Source of the DNA: Cryptomeria japonica
Taxonomy: Eukaryota > Streptophyta > Pinopsida > Cupressales > Cupressaceae
Direction: 5' to 3'
Assembly: GCF_030272615.1 (NCBI RefSeq)
Contig: NC_081415.1
Span: forward strand, 631,765,041-631,829,040
DNA: 64,000 bases
Below, piece after piece: positions 1 through 11,355 of this stretch. Made by a program: the position numbers and the translations under genes. Under the pieces are notes generated by a model that worked only from the letters and a program-made list of their open reading frames with translations, did not search any database and had not been told where the DNA came from. Numbering within the stretch: the stretch's first letter is position 1; each line of letters begins with the position of its first letter.

Positions 1-1
1 A

Positions 2-217
2 ATAGAGAAGATAGTGAAAGGTTTTTTGGAACATTTATCCAACATGTATCAAATGGATTTTGCATCAAATAAAGTTTTTCTAATGAAGAAGCTAGTGAGT
101 GGTACTAAAGAGGGGTTAAATTTGGAAGAGTATGCGAATGAGAAGAAGAAAATGGAGGATTTGAAAGAAAAATCTGAGCTATTGTGTAAATCAGTTAAAG
201 AGATTTTGGGTGATTGA
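2..217 (+). pseudogene. Ty1-copia gag remnant
   Basis: The frame is open from the left window edge to a stop at 215-217. It contains a stretch typical of the copia gag region: LSNMYQMDFASNKVFLMKKL followed by an EGLNLEEYANE-like segment, matching the family pattern of a 'SNKVxLMxxLxxLKMxEGxSvxEYlNEF' helix pair. Only about 70 residues remain. No protease, integrase or RT follows in the next 2 kb, so this is a truncated remnant or the 3' tail of a fragment that starts outside the window. Family knowledge: this gag segment binds RNA and assembles virus-like particles. No LTR was found beside it. Confidence 0.55.
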
Positions 218-2369
218 GTTGAGAAGATCATAGTTTCTGATGATGTGGTGGACTCTTCTTATTGCTTGGTTATAAGAGAATATGGAATTATGAAGTTTCA
301 TGCCCTCAGGGGCAAATTTGGTATGTGAATTAAAGTAGAAGATTCTTAGTTGTTCAATTTTATTGATTTTGACTCTTTATTTTTGGGGGATCAAGAGTTG
401 ATTGGAAGATGAAATGTCAAAATGATCTTATTATTTTTTTGTATAGCTATGAATTTGAGCTAAATGGTTGTTAATAATAGATTGGCAAGTAAGTTGGTAT
501 ACCTTTGAATACTACTTGAATGAATAAGAGCATGAGAACACCATCTAGGTTATGTCCAAGTGACAAAATATACTTTAGCATGCATGTTTCAAGTAGATTT
601 TAATGTATGCTAAATTAGAGAAAAAATATAGATTAAAAGTATGCATACTTCATGCCTTTTGACTTTTTGTTTAATAATCACATTAGATATGCCAATAGAT
701 ATGCTAGTTTTGTAATCAAGTTGGGTCAATTTGGTATTGAATATGAAAAAAGCATAGAAATATTCCTTCTTCCAATCCCTAAAGCCTTTATTAATTTGTA
801 TGTATCATCATTCATCAGTCCATGCATGCCATATTAGATTGCAGTTGTGATTATGTAGCTAAATGCAATTACTAATGTGATTTCATCCCTCATTTAAAAA
901 AAAATGAATTCCTACACATGAAGGCTAAAATTTCTTAAATTTGGCTATTGTTCCATCAACTTGCACACCAAAATCACCTAAGTTAGGGTGTATAATTTCA
1001 TATATAAAGATATGTTATAGGACCAGGTAGTGTTATATGAAGTAAAAATGATAATTAAAAAAATCATAGATTATTAGTATTAATTGCATATCATTCATTA
1101 TATGATGTAAATGAAATATCAATTGTGTATGATTATCCAAGAATTAATATTGCACGAATCTTTATTTTAGGCATGTTGTATCATATTTGTCTTCTATTCT
1201 TGTGAACAACAATTAAATAGGGGAAGGTAACTAAGCTATAAGGGGAAGTTGGTATATATTCCCATACCCTAATATAAGAAGTTATCAAAGGCAATTTTGA
1301 ATATGACATGTCTAAGATCAAATATGTGTATGATTATCCAAGAATTAATATTGCATGAATCTTTATTTTAGGCATGTTGTATCATATTTGTCTTCTATTC
1401 TTGTGAACAACAATTAAATAGGGGAAGGTAACTAAGCTATAAGGGGAAGTTGGTATATATTCCCATACCCTAATATAAGAAGTTATCAAAGGCAATTTGA
1501 ATATGACATGTCTAAGATCAAATATTTTGCAAAGGAAATTCAAGAATGACAAGCCTCGAATAAGATCTTGGATTTTGAAGCCCATTTTTTGATGGTACAA
1601 TTTCATCTTGAGATTTATAATGCCAAAATTCAGTTTTCTACAACTATCTATACATTTTCCAAATTCCTATTATATGTGTAATTGGTGTCTAAATAAACTC
1701 TCAACCTTACTTATTTGTTACTCATATTTTGTAATTTATATTAAATCCATCTTAAATTTTTGATTTAGATCTAATTACTTTTATTCAATTTTTAATTTTT
1801 ATTTTATTGAGAGAAATTGATAGTTTAATCCACCTATCTTAGTTCTTTATAGGACAAGCCCTACCAATGACTTGATCTGTAACAAAATTTCATCCACACC
1901 ATGAACAAATAAAAAATTGAGTCCATGACTTGAACTATCTAAAATAGCAATCAAAACCGAGTAAGCTAACCTAAGAATCAATTTACATCTAATTTATTGT
2001 AGACCTAGCTGATCACATATTGTAAAGGGAACATATTGTAGACCTGAGTATTGATTTAAAAATATAATTAATGATGAATTTTCTCACTTGTTTGTCCCCA
2101 AAACTATGGATAATTTACAAAGACTTCAGCAAAGAACATCTCTGATTCTCAAATGGGATGGGGGCATTCAGAAAACTGTATTATACAAAAACAATAATAA
2201 CCTTTTATTATACTCAATACACAGCAATAGCAGTGGGTTATTTCACAATGTAATCCACACCAACAAACGCAAAGAAATAAGGAATAAATGAAATCGCTCA
2301 GTGAAGAGAGAAACAGAAAAAACACTCCATCTGCATAACAACTCAGCTACGGCCTGCCCTAAAATAAAT
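218..2369. other. AT-rich non-coding stretch
   Basis: About 2.1 kb of AT-rich sequence with stops in every frame apart from short chance ORFs. The only clear structure is the direct duplication of about 200 bp at 1124-1525, listed separately. The last 150 bases or so are probably the 3' untranslated and terminator region of the minus-strand gene that ends at 2370. Confidence 0.5.
1124..1525. repeat. Tandem direct duplication, two units of about 200 bp
   Basis: Unit 1 runs about 1124-1325 and unit 2 about 1325-1525. Both start at GTGTATGATTATCCAAGAAT and end at TCTAAGATCAAATAT. I see one substitution (CACGAATC versus CATGAATC) and one 1-base indel (GCAATTTTGA versus GCAATTTGA) between them. 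This near identity, in a region otherwise free of recognisable conserved sequence, points to a recent local duplication. No ORF spans it convincingly. Confidence 0.9.
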
Positions 2370-3014
2370 CTATCGATCCACGTCCACTTTGCACTTCTTC
2401 CTCTGGAAAGTCGTTGAAGTCGTTTCATTCAGCGGCGCAGAGAATCGGCACTTCACTTTGAGCTTGTAATGACGGGTTTTAAATCCGCCCACCTTGAAAC
2501 GAATACGAGATCTCAATTTAACTTCCGTGTCGACCAAATCCCCTGTATTCGAAGATGACAACGATCCAGCAGAGAGAAAAACAGGACGCAAAACAGTGGT
2601 ATTTTTGTGGCCCTGATAAAATTCATGCAGCCCAGTAGCCGTAATACTCTGTTCTGCAGAAAAGGTTGTCGCAAATGCATAGATGGTGTCATAATAGATG
2701 CCCATCCTTCTATTCCCATTCCGAACGGTCATATTCAAAGCGATAGTACTGTTGTTACTGAAATCAACATCGTCAACGTAGAATTTGGGCTTTGTTGGGC
2801 GCACGACTAACCAGATAATAAGCGCTGCAATGCCGATGACTACTACGAGGCCGATGATGAAATTTATAAGGAATTTTAAGAAACAGGGCATTCCACGCCT
2901 TCGTTTGGGAAGAATGTAAACTGCAGTGGGTGATGGAATCGGGGCTCCGTTTCCCCCTGCTGAATAGTACCCTCCATTGAAGGTCGGACCAGGTTTAGCG
3001 CCTTCACCCATCAA
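2370..3014 (-). CDS. NDR1/HIN1-like (NHL) LEA_2-domain membrane protein
   Basis: An intact 214-codon single-exon gene with ATG at 3014 and TAG at 2370-2372. Residues 1-36 are Gly/Pro/Tyr-rich, as in many NHL proteins. A basic KRRR patch at 37-40 precedes one hydrophobic segment at about 47-71 (FLINFIIGLVVVIGIAALII). The NHL hallmark RPTKPKFYV follows at 72-80, then an LEA_2-like beta-rich domain with VRNGNRRMGIYYD (97-109), FYQGHKNTTVL (132-142) and FKVGGFKTRHYKLKVKC (173-189). Length and order fit the family. Family knowledge: type II plasma-membrane proteins related to Arabidopsis NDR1 and tobacco HIN1, linked to pathogen responses and membrane-wall contact. The exact paralogue cannot be named. 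It is the only undamaged host gene seen and has a TATA-like box about 165 bp upstream. Two in-frame ATGs stand side by side; the first is taken as the start. Confidence 0.92.
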   Translation of the reverse strand: MMGEGAKPGPTFNGGYYSAGGNGAPIPSPTAVYILPKRRRGMPCFLKFLINFIIGLVVVIGIAALIIWLVVRPTKPKFYVDDVDFSNNSTIALNMTVRNGNRRMGIYYDTIYAFATTFSAEQSITATGLHEFYQGHKNTTVLRPVFLSAGSLSSSNTGDLVDTEVKLRSRIRFKVGGFKTRHYKLKVKCRFSAPLNETTSTTFQRKKCKVDVDR

Positions 3015-3045
3015 TTCTTTCTGTAAAATCTTCGCTCAGAGTTGG

Positions 3046-3149
3046 ATTCTAAATTGATTTTTAGACAACAAGATAATATCTTGCAGAAGAAGGATGTGAT
3101 TCTAAATAGATTTAGATAACAAGATGAAATCTTGCAGAAGAAAGATGTG
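3046..3149 (-). repeat. Two-unit tandem repeat in the NHL gene leader
   Basis: Two imperfect units, 3046-3098 (53 bp) and 3099-3149 (51 bp), share ATTCTAAAT, GATTT, a CAAGAT-containing block, ATCTTGCAGAAGAA and GATGTG. They lie between the TATA-like box and the start codon of the minus-strand NHL gene, so they are probably within its 5' untranslated region. Confidence 0.8.
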
Positions 3150-3178
3150 AATACGTGGGATGGAATGGGGCGTGGGAG

Positions 3179-3186
3179 TAAATATA
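3179..3186 (-). promoter_or_regulatory. TATA-like box of the NHL gene
   Basis: The minus strand reads TATATTTA here, 165-172 bp upstream of the ATG at 3014. A start site about 30 bp downstream would give a leader of about 130 bases containing the tandem repeat. Position and sequence suit a plant TATA box. No transcript evidence is available. Confidence 0.5.
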
Positions 3187-5822
3187 GGAGGTCTGAGGAA
3201 GTTTCTGCGTAATTAAAAATGATGACTAAGTGGAGTTTTGGCACGCGGTTTCAACTTTGTACAACGCGGTTGGGCTGCTAATGGAAAAACCGTCGATTGA
3301 TTGCGTGTGGGGAAAGATTTTCAGCGGCGTTCTTTATCGGAATCACGTCCCTGAGTAGGATGGATAACTGTCTCATGTCAGACTTTTTCTTCTCGCATTC
3401 GAGAAGACCTTTGCTGGAAAGTTATATTATTGCCCAGTGGTTTGAATCTCATTGTTTTATGAGTATTTGGTTTGAACAAGATGGAGGTTTCGTCATCTTT
3501 GTGGAATTTGGGATTTGTTGTGTGTATCTGCTGCTGTCATCGTCGTCACTCTGTCGTAACTTGCCGCGTGGATGTTGAGCTTTTTTCTTTCTGGAAAAAT
3601 ATAGAAGGTTTTCGTCGTTATGATGTTGAGCTTCTGTCTAGAAGAATATAGATGTTGAACTTTTACCATTTAATTAATTTCTTATTAGTAGGAGGACATC
3701 AACACATTAAATTTTATTGGATTGGAGGATGTCAACATCTGAGTTGGTTTAATGACGGAGAAATTGCATTCTTGAAAGAGAGGTCACAAGTTAAAATCTT
3801 GTAAAGGGTAGGATAATGGATGCATGCGTTGGTGTCTCTTCTATGAAGAGAGTAGGATACGTACACCTGGTCTGTATCATAGTTAGGTGTCTCCTCCATG
3901 GAGTATAGGGTATCCTCATATTACTAGAAGACATTTGTAGACTTGAAAAACATATTGCTAGATGGCCTAATCTCATTGGGATTAGAAAAAGACCCATTTC
4001 ATTTTCATTTCCACACAAACAACTTTATGTATATGTGAAAAGGAACTCTTATGAATTTTGTAATCCATTATTGAAGATATGTATGAAAAGAATTTTTTTA
4101 TCTTTTGAAATAGGCTCATATTGAAGATAAGGTATGAACACACATGACTTAATATGTGTGAAAGGAATCCTAATATTCTTTATTATTTATTATCTATGAT
4201 TTGTTATATCTTTTCTATAATGAAAATTATTTTTTAGTCTGGATTTTGTTAATTTTTTTTTTCTTTTATAATGATTTATGTGATTTTTTATTGGTTAGGT
4301 AGTTTGAAATCTTATTACAATTTTCAATTTATTCTATGTTAAATGGGCTATTAGAATGACATTAGCTTTAATAACTATTATTTTAGTTTGGATATTAGCT
4401 TTTATAATAATTATATATGATTTGTAGAATCATGTGACATCAACAAATTTATCACATTTATGACTTCTATAATTTTATATTTGCAAGATATGACAAATAT
4501 TAGAATATTTACTAATAGTCAACTTTTTCCTTTTTTAAAAGTGATATAAAATTTTATGTCAAATATTATTTACATATTTCATTAGTTTCACCAATGAAAG
4601 AAGAATGACAATGTAGGAACCACAATGACATGAACTAAAATGGTAGGAATGGAATAGTGGGAGGAGAAACTATTGACAATAAACTACAAGATTGAGATCT
4701 ACAAATTATTTATCCCCAATGTAATGCAATAAGAAGAAAATTAAAATAGTGTAGTAGATAATAAATTCATAAAATGAATATTTACAAAACTGTACACATT
4801 AATGGACACTATAAAGTAGACATTCTTATATATAATATCATATAGTTTTATACGATGTATAATCCTTTTTACAAGCACAATATGAACATCACATATGTTT
4901 CAACAATTTCTATTATATTAAGACTTTATACTCTTTCTCCATATTCCTTCTCTATTTTTCACATCACACATTTATATCTTCTTTAGAGTGAGATCAAATG
5001 CTTATATAACTTTCTTAACTGTACTTGGATATGTGTTTTTTTATTCTTGTGTTTTTCCATTTCTCAAAAGATATTGTATAATGTTATTTTATACTATAAT
5101 TGTCTTCTATTGACTTTTAATTCACCATATTTATAGTTATTTACTTGCCAACATCCTCTCAAGTTTAATCCATTATCTTATCCTCAAGAAATCTTTTTCT
5201 ATCAAAATAAAAACGTCGTAGCAAAATTTGTTTGTAGTTAATACTTATTGATTCGTATGTAATATCGTCTACACATATTGAATTCATTATTTCATTGTTG
5301 AGAGGTTATTAGACTAACTAGTTCTGCAAGTGTTGGAATGACTTGTTCTACCTCTCAAGAAGCTTGGATAGAATTGATAAGTGGATGTTTACCTCCAACC
5401 CTAATCCTTCATTTATGTTATTTATTTCACTCTTTGTTCACTTGGTTGTGTTGTGATTGAATATTTTGTAAATGACAAGTGGATGTATGACTTTCTTTTT
5501 TTTATTAAATAAATGCACATAAATTTTTTTACAAGGATTGTCAAGAGACTATGAATTACAATAACAAAGAATGTTGTCTAGACTAAATAGCCACAAATTT
5601 AATACAAAATTCAATGATGTCAACCAACAAGACAAGATATACATCTAGCCCATGAGCAGTGAAAACATAACAATGAAAAGCTGAAAAACAACATTGCAAT
5701 CTAAATTTGAAGAGTCTTTGCATCTGTCTAGAACATAGAATATTTTCTTTCCATACATGTAAAATCTATAGTTTAATGGTGTTCAAAAGGTTGTTGGTCT
5801 TAACATGTTCTTTAGTGATCCT
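3187..5822. other. Upstream and intergenic AT-rich DNA
   Basis: The first 400 bases are less AT-rich and form the likely upstream promoter of the NHL gene. Short chance ORFs at 3297-3578 (+) and 3791-4018 (-) show no recognisable domain. Bases 3820-3910 contain two loose copies of a GGTGTCTC-TCTATG/CCATG-like phrase. From about 4020 to 5820 the sequence is very AT-rich with no coding signal or repeat boundary that I can support. Confidence 0.5.
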
Positions 5823-6300
5823 CTATAATTGAAAACATAGAGATACAAATTGGATTAGAATGTCTAAGTAAAACCTTAAAAGTTCTACTTTTGAATGAAA
5901 TATATTATTTGAAAATACAACCAAACCCCTGCTCTTCCATATATTTAACAAAACAGTTTGTCTTATAGTATCCACCACAACATTAATGATGAAAACCAAT
6001 GTCCAAGAGGGCTTCTTTCTAGAACAAAACATTATCAAAGATAGCATCTAACTGATTGAAAATAGAATTCCATTTTTATTTTGTTTTTGCTAATGAATAG
6101 TTTTGAAACAAGTGTTTTAAGCTTTCAATTTGTTGAGGAAAAAGGCATTTGATAATTTTATAGGTTGAACAATCATACATTTTAATTTTTCTCCAACAAG
6201 GAACTTGAAATGTAGGATTTTCCAAGCAAATATTTGAGCATTAGCCTCTGCTTTTGACTTCCATATTTGACTAGTCTCCATGTCCTTTCATAAAACCGAC
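5823..6300 (-). pseudogene. LINE-type retrotransposon 3' fragment (zf-RVT region)
   Basis: On the minus strand, one frame reads IWKSKAEANAQIFAWKILHF then KFLVGEKL, and a second frame further on reads LLNIWKSRGLVVFSNN. Family knowledge: plant L1-like LINE ORF2 proteins end with a zinc-binding reverse-transcriptase domain containing 'IWKxKxPxKvkiFaWkllh' and, downstream, 'iWkxRNxxvF'. The order and spacing here agree. The two blocks are in different frames separated by stops, so this is a decayed 5'-truncated insertion. No poly(A) tail or target-site duplication could be fixed. Confidence 0.6.
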
Positions 6301-6379
6301 ATTTCCATTTTTGGTTCAATCTTAGATTTAATGAAATGTAAGACAAAGTATTTAAATAATTATTTTTAAAGAAAAACAA

Positions 6380-6985
6380 AAGAAATGGAACTTAGACAGC
6401 CATAACCAATCTTTCAACAACAAAACAAGAAAAAAAAGAAGAAATCTACAACAAAAAAAAAAGAAAAAAGGGCATTGTAAGGGAGTACATAGTTTGATTT
6501 GCTGCTAGTTCAATCCGAATACCCTAACGCCTTTATGTGGAAGATTCAACGACAGCATACAGCCTTCTAAAACAGATGAAAATGTATACAAAACCGCGAC
6601 AGCCTCAGCCTTAATCATTCTAGCAATAAATTTGCAAGGTCTACTTCTGGTAAGATTTTCTAAATACCCATCAAGGTTCTTTTCGCAACAAGGGTGTCCA
6701 GGAAACCAAATCTTCGTTTGCTGAAGCATATCTTGGTATAAGGGTTCTCGAGCTTTTCTAATAACCTATAGAAATGGTATATATTTTTCCCCGTCAAGAT
6801 GTGGAAGTGCATTTATAGCATTTTATTAACCTTTGGAATCCTTTGAAGAAAGCAGGGGAGACATGGTATTACTCCAGGATTTGGCAAGTTGTTCTGAACA
6901 TGCCACATTTAGCAAGGAAAGACTTACTTGAATCCAAATGCAATCTCTTCAGAAAAATCAAAACCGAGTCCTTTAGTCCAATATG
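6380..6985. other. Unassigned stretch before the PPR pseudogene
   Basis: It starts with an A-rich run around 6420-6470 (on the plus strand). A minus-strand ORF at 6505-6729 has no recognisable domain. Bases 6840-6985 may belong to the upstream part of the PPR pseudogene but are too decayed to align by eye. Confidence 0.4.
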
Positions 6986-7640
6986 GTCTGGCCAGCAGCG
7001 AACATATTGGTAAATGCCATGCAAAAATTGGAAGCATAGACTAGGTGCGCGAGCTGTTTGACAAAATGCCTAAATGAAATGTGGTGCCATGGACTGCAGC
7101 CATTGTTGGATATGTGCAAAATGGACTCATTGAGAAAGCTTCACAGCTTTGTAAGCAAATGCAATTCGTAGTGTAAAGCCAAATATCACAACCTTTGCTA
7201 GCATCATCCCCGCATGAGCGAAGGTGAGAGCTATGCATCTGATTATGGAGATTCATAAATAAATAATAGAAAGTGATTTTTTTTTCAAATATTGTAATTG
7301 TGAATGCATTATGCACTAGTGCAGATGGTGTGAGCTTTGTATCTGGGTATGCAGATTATTAAATAATAGAAAGTGGTTTTTGTCAAATATTGTAATGGTA
7401 AATGCATTGATAGACATATATGGTAAATGTGCACTAGTGCAGATGGCACGGGAGTTGTTAGTCAAAATGCCTCAATTTGATGTGGTCTCATGGATTACAA
7501 TGATTGTACGATATACACAAAATGGTTTTGTTGACAAAGCTTTGGAGTTTCTTGAACAAATTCAATTGCATATTTAAAGCCATACTCAATAACATTTACC
7601 AGCATCCTCCTAGCTTGGCTAAACTTGGAGTGATCAAAGA
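6986..7640 (+). pseudogene. Pentatricopeptide repeat (PPR) gene fragment
   Basis: Two broken PPR modules in tandem. Module 1 (about 7030-7215) reads KIGSID, stop, VRELFDKMPK, stop, NVVPWTAAIVGYVQNGLIEK and then a KQMQ helix. Module 2 (7380-7577) reads NIVMVNALIDIYGKCALVQM, then ARELLVKMPQFDVVSWITMI and RYTQNGFVDKALEFLEQIQL. These are the L/S motifs of plant organellar PPR proteins of the PLS class, which bind organellar RNA. The linker around 7240-7400 also contains two copies of an 'IIESxF..NIVxVNAL' phrase, so the repeat pair may have been locally duplicated. Stops, frameshifts and the short length mark it as a pseudogene. Confidence 0.8.
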
Positions 7641-8635
7641 TGTGGTGTGATCAAGTCCTACTTGTGAACACTTTCATTTGAAGACAAATATTCTGATTTG
7701 TATGCATCTAAGTAGGAATTTTCTCCAGGTTTACTTTGTCCAGGCTTCTTGCTACTCCATCTTTGGCGTCTTACCTCCAGATTCCTGCACAGGTTTGTTA
7801 TTATTTGTATCTTGTATTTGAGGAAATGCCATTTTGTTTATCATTTCATAATTGTCTTGTTTTCTTAGTGCCTTGTGCTTTTGTGAAGGTACAATAGGGA
7901 AAGAGGTTTTGGTTTATCTATAAGGGTTTGGTTTAATTTAGTAGTTGCTGAAGAAATCTATAATTTAGGTGGCGTAATTTTAAGCCCTTTAACTCCAACA
8001 CCCAATGCTGTCAATAGGGCTGGGGCTAAAATCGTCTCATCCAAGTCCTAATCTGAATCAAATTTGCATATTTGGTCAATCTAGAAATTAACATATCACA
8101 ATTTGGTGAATGTTTCAGAATCCAATTGGGTACCTGCAAGGTTCTTCAAATTGAAATCAACAATATTCATGTTCACTGATTGCATAGCATAGAGAATCAT
8201 ATCATAACTATAGTAATTATTGGTCCACCATAAATGTTCCAATCAGTAATATCCAAGATCATACTTACCAAAAGTCATTGATGTTTGGAATAATCAATTA
8301 TTCCCAATTTCATATTGTCAATTATTTACCAATAATCAACAAGTTCAACCATTTTCTTTCCCTATTCTTATAGGGAAAACAGTGCCACAAGGAAGTTGAT
8401 GACATGTTGCAGCCACATTTTAGGAATTTAAAATAAGGATGAGATAGAGAGGCTTTCGTAATCTTCAACTGCCAACATGTTACCATAATTCTGGATCAGT
8501 GTGGCTTGCTTATCACTCTATTAATCCTACTTATATAGATGGACAATGTTCCATCCTTAACCATATCAAAACATGGAGGAAGTATGACTAGTATATTTCT
8601 GGCATGCCTTAGGTGGGGAATTTCTCAAAATGAAG
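7641..8635. other. Non-coding stretch after the PPR remnant
   Basis: About 1 kb with stops in all frames. No domain, LTR boundary or repeat was found that I can support. Confidence 0.4.
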
Positions 8636-8639
8636 GTAG

Positions 8640-9180
8640 CAAACAACAGGTCTTTACTGTGAGAAATTTAACAAGTGTAGAAAATTGCAAAGAAGAACAA
8701 TAACACACAACACACAGATTTATGTGGAAAAATCTGGTAAAAGTATACCACTAAAAAACCAACAAATTATCTTTCGTATTGATTCTCAGGAATTACAGAG
8801 TTACACCAATCTTCAAATGTACATCAAAATATGACTTCGAACAACCTAAAACAACCAAGTTGCAGAGTCCTACTTGAAGACAACTTACTAAATATAGTAA
8901 GTCTGACTTGCACAACTACATGTAAAACACATGTCGAAATTACTATTTATAATAAGTTTCATGACAAAACTTTCTATTTATAGTAAGTCTCAAAAAAATT
9001 TGCACCTCCGGTAGGACACCCGATGGTGTGTCGTCTAACAATGAGCGCCTAACGACACATTAGTGGGCAATCCATGATGACTCAACCACTACTAGATGAA
9101 TATCCAAGATGACTCAACCACTGCTAGATGGGTATCCAAGACGACTCAACCATTGCAAGATGGAAATCCAATTTGAACAT
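8640..9180 (-). mobile_element. Possible decayed copia-type LTR remnant
   Basis: The phrase CACACAGATTTATGTGGAAA at about 8705-8725 resembles the block ATGATTTGTATGTGGAAAAC found in both LTRs of element 3 (27593-27612 and near 49895). It is the kind of conserved block seen inside plant copia LTRs, here in the same orientation as the minus-strand element. The right part carries a 32-bp tandem repeat. No TG/CA ends, primer site or target duplication could be defined, so the limits are approximate. Confidence 0.3.
9076..9171. repeat. Three tandem 32-bp units
   Basis: Units at 9076-9107, 9108-9139 and 9140-9171 follow the pattern GA(T/C)GACTCAACCA then (C/T)T(A/G)C(T/A)AGATG, three variable bases and ATCCAA. 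They differ at only a few positions. No ORF of interest crosses them. Confidence 0.85.
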
Positions 9181-10455
9181 TTTAAACCTTTAGGCTTTGT
9201 GAATTGCTTCCCTTGACTAAAAGGCAAAATAAATCGATATTGTTGGATACAGTGCTTGAATGGACAACTCCTTAGCATGGTGCACCCTCCTGTTTTTTCA
9301 ACAATGGTTTGTCTCATATCCTTAAAACAGCATTGCATATCAATCACTTCTTTTTTTCAATCTTTATCAGTAACTGCTAATTTCATTAAAAGATTAGATA
9401 TAGCAACGCTTACCATCTTGCACAAAGATTTCTAGAAAAAGGAGAAATGATTTTCCTTCCTCAATGAAGAAACAAGCAATGCAGAAGTATTTGTTTTTCC
9501 TCATCACTAAGAGCACTATATTTACCACTTGTTATCCCCATTCCACTTCTCTGCAAGAGTCGCAAGAAAAGTTGGAAAATAAATCGCACATATAATATGT
9601 GAGAGTGAAAAGTTGGAAGATAAAACATTTTTTTGTTTGAAGAAAAATGGGTTAGTGTTAACAAATATTTTACATTGGTTCAATAAGGAAGCTTAGCATG
9701 TTGTAGGTCTTAATTAATCTATAAAAAATTAATACAATATAAAAAATAGTTGTTAATCAATCTTCAAGAAAAGTTTCTTGACTTGTTTATCTGACCTATC
9801 AATCAACAAATACAAATATTGCATAATTTTAACCCGGAAAAATATCTTACAATAATGTCTTCAATCTATTCTTGTGTTTTTATGGCCCTTTTGTGGGGTT
9901 CACTTATAGGAGTGGTTATTTCCCTGGTCCAATGGGTTTGTAGAGCTAAACTTCTGATTATGTCATACAATTTTTATTTCATTCACAACCTTCAATATGA
10001 AAAAATTAGCAAAGCCAAAAACTGCAGGGGCAGGGGGCGGAGTGGATGTCTACATTTAATAGGGATAAATTATATAAAAGTCATGGGAAAAATTTCAGTT
10101 GCCTCCTCAGCCTAAGAGTTTATAGTGATAGATTCAGTTTATTATAATAACTGCAACTATAGCCCCTATTTTATATGCATAAATTCATTTTATTTCAGGA
10201 ATTAACTACATTTTGCCCAAGCATGTTCCTTACAATTCCGTTCTTAGATAATTATATTTGAGTAGAAGCACACTTATTATACAGTGGTAGCAGAGAGAGT
10301 TTGGAACAGATGATCAACCGCATATTTTCTCCCCTGAAACTAAAAAACACATGATACCTCCTATTGGGTTAAGAGCTGAATTTTGTTTTGGGAGTATTAG
10401 TTTTTATTGAAATCCATCAATCTATCATAAATTAATGGAAAAAAGAAAGGTTTCG
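9181..10455. other. Non-coding stretch with one hydrophobic ORF
   Basis: The plus-strand ORF at 9819-10115 (98 codons) has a hydrophobic segment, MALLWGSLIGVVISLVQWV, but I recognise no family and see no neighbouring exons. The rest is AT-rich with stops in all frames. Confidence 0.35.
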
Positions 10456-10731
10456 TTATTTGATGTTTTTCTCTGATTTGTTTCTAAAAATTCCATTGGC
10501 TACACAATACACTATTTCCTCTAGAAAGATTTTCATTTTTCCAATTTCTAAAATAGGCAACTCAAACATTGGAATCATATGATAGTACAATGCAAGCTTA
10601 TTAAGGTGTAAATTATTCCAAATCATCAAAACATTGATGTTTCCTATTCTCCAATAATAAGTACAAAACCTTTGCAATATGCAATTAGTAAAGATTCCTG
10701 CATGAGATGCTATACAAGAAAATCCTTTCAT
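10456..10731 (-). pseudogene. Possible LINE reverse-transcriptase tail fragment
   Basis: A 91-codon minus-strand ORF contains FCTYYWRIGNINVLMIWNNL, which resembles the 'WRIGNGxxvxxWxDxW' segment that precedes the zf-RVT domain in plant L1-like ORF2 proteins. In that order it would lie upstream of the zf-RVT fragment at 5823-6300, which is also on the minus strand. The two could be parts of one LINE separated by later insertions, or unrelated fragments. Assignment rests on a single short motif. Confidence 0.35.
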
Positions 10732-11350
10732 AGCTTCAGCAGATTATTTAGTTTATTTATCCTAAATATAATTGCATCTCCAGCAATAGTCTTGAAAATT
10801 GGAGGGTCAGGATTAATGCTTCCATCTATTCTGGTTGAAATATCATCAGGTTTATTGGACTTTATTTGTAGGATTAGATACTAATGCATTTAGAATTTTT
10901 TTAACCACTTGTATTATCAAATCAAATAAAAGTTTTTTAATTTTTTAATTATAATCAGCGAAAGGAAGAAAATAATTAAAATATCATTTATTTCAAAAAC
11001 TATTAGATTATAATATTAAAGTGAAAGGTAATTATTATTATTTAAATAAAAATACTTTTAAAATTATTTATTTCAAAAATTATTAAGTAAAAGTAAAGTC
11101 TTATTTTAATTTTCAGGTAAATCTGAATAAAATGCAGTACACAATCAAATTTAAAAACAAGAATTAACAACATTAATGGATTGTGGAAACTTTATTATTA
11201 ATTGGTGCCCCACGTGGAAGGGAATTGTGTTTCAAAGCTAAACAGAATGAGTGGCTAAGGATCAAACTCTCAAAGAAAAATGTAGACGATATAAAAGCAC
11301 TACATAATCGAATCCAAAAACTAGAATTAATAGTAAAAAAATCTTATTTT
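10732..11350. other. AT-rich flank left of the retrotransposon nest
   Basis: Very AT-rich to about 11170. From 11183 a plus-strand frame encodes FKAKQNEWLRIKLSKKNVDD and then a short coiled-coil-like helix. Its downstream part in the window is LTR sequence, because element 1 inserted at 11351. Rejoined across the element, the frame would continue only about 15 codons from 51929 to a stop. I do not recognise it. Confidence 0.4.
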
Positions 11351-11355
11351 TGTCG

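Noticed and set aside
3297-3578. 93-codon plus-strand ORF upstream of the NHL gene
   Set aside because: No recognisable domain. It overlaps the likely promoter, and Cys/Ser/Phe-rich composition suggests chance.
6505-6729. Minus-strand ORF with FSSVLEGC, considered as a PPR motif
   Set aside because: One short word only, on the opposite strand from the clear PPR modules, and no helix pattern follows.
9819-10115. Hydrophobic ORF briefly considered as a first exon of a vacuolar proton pump
   Set aside because: The match is limited to a generic hydrophobic segment plus one LVQW word, with no following exon.
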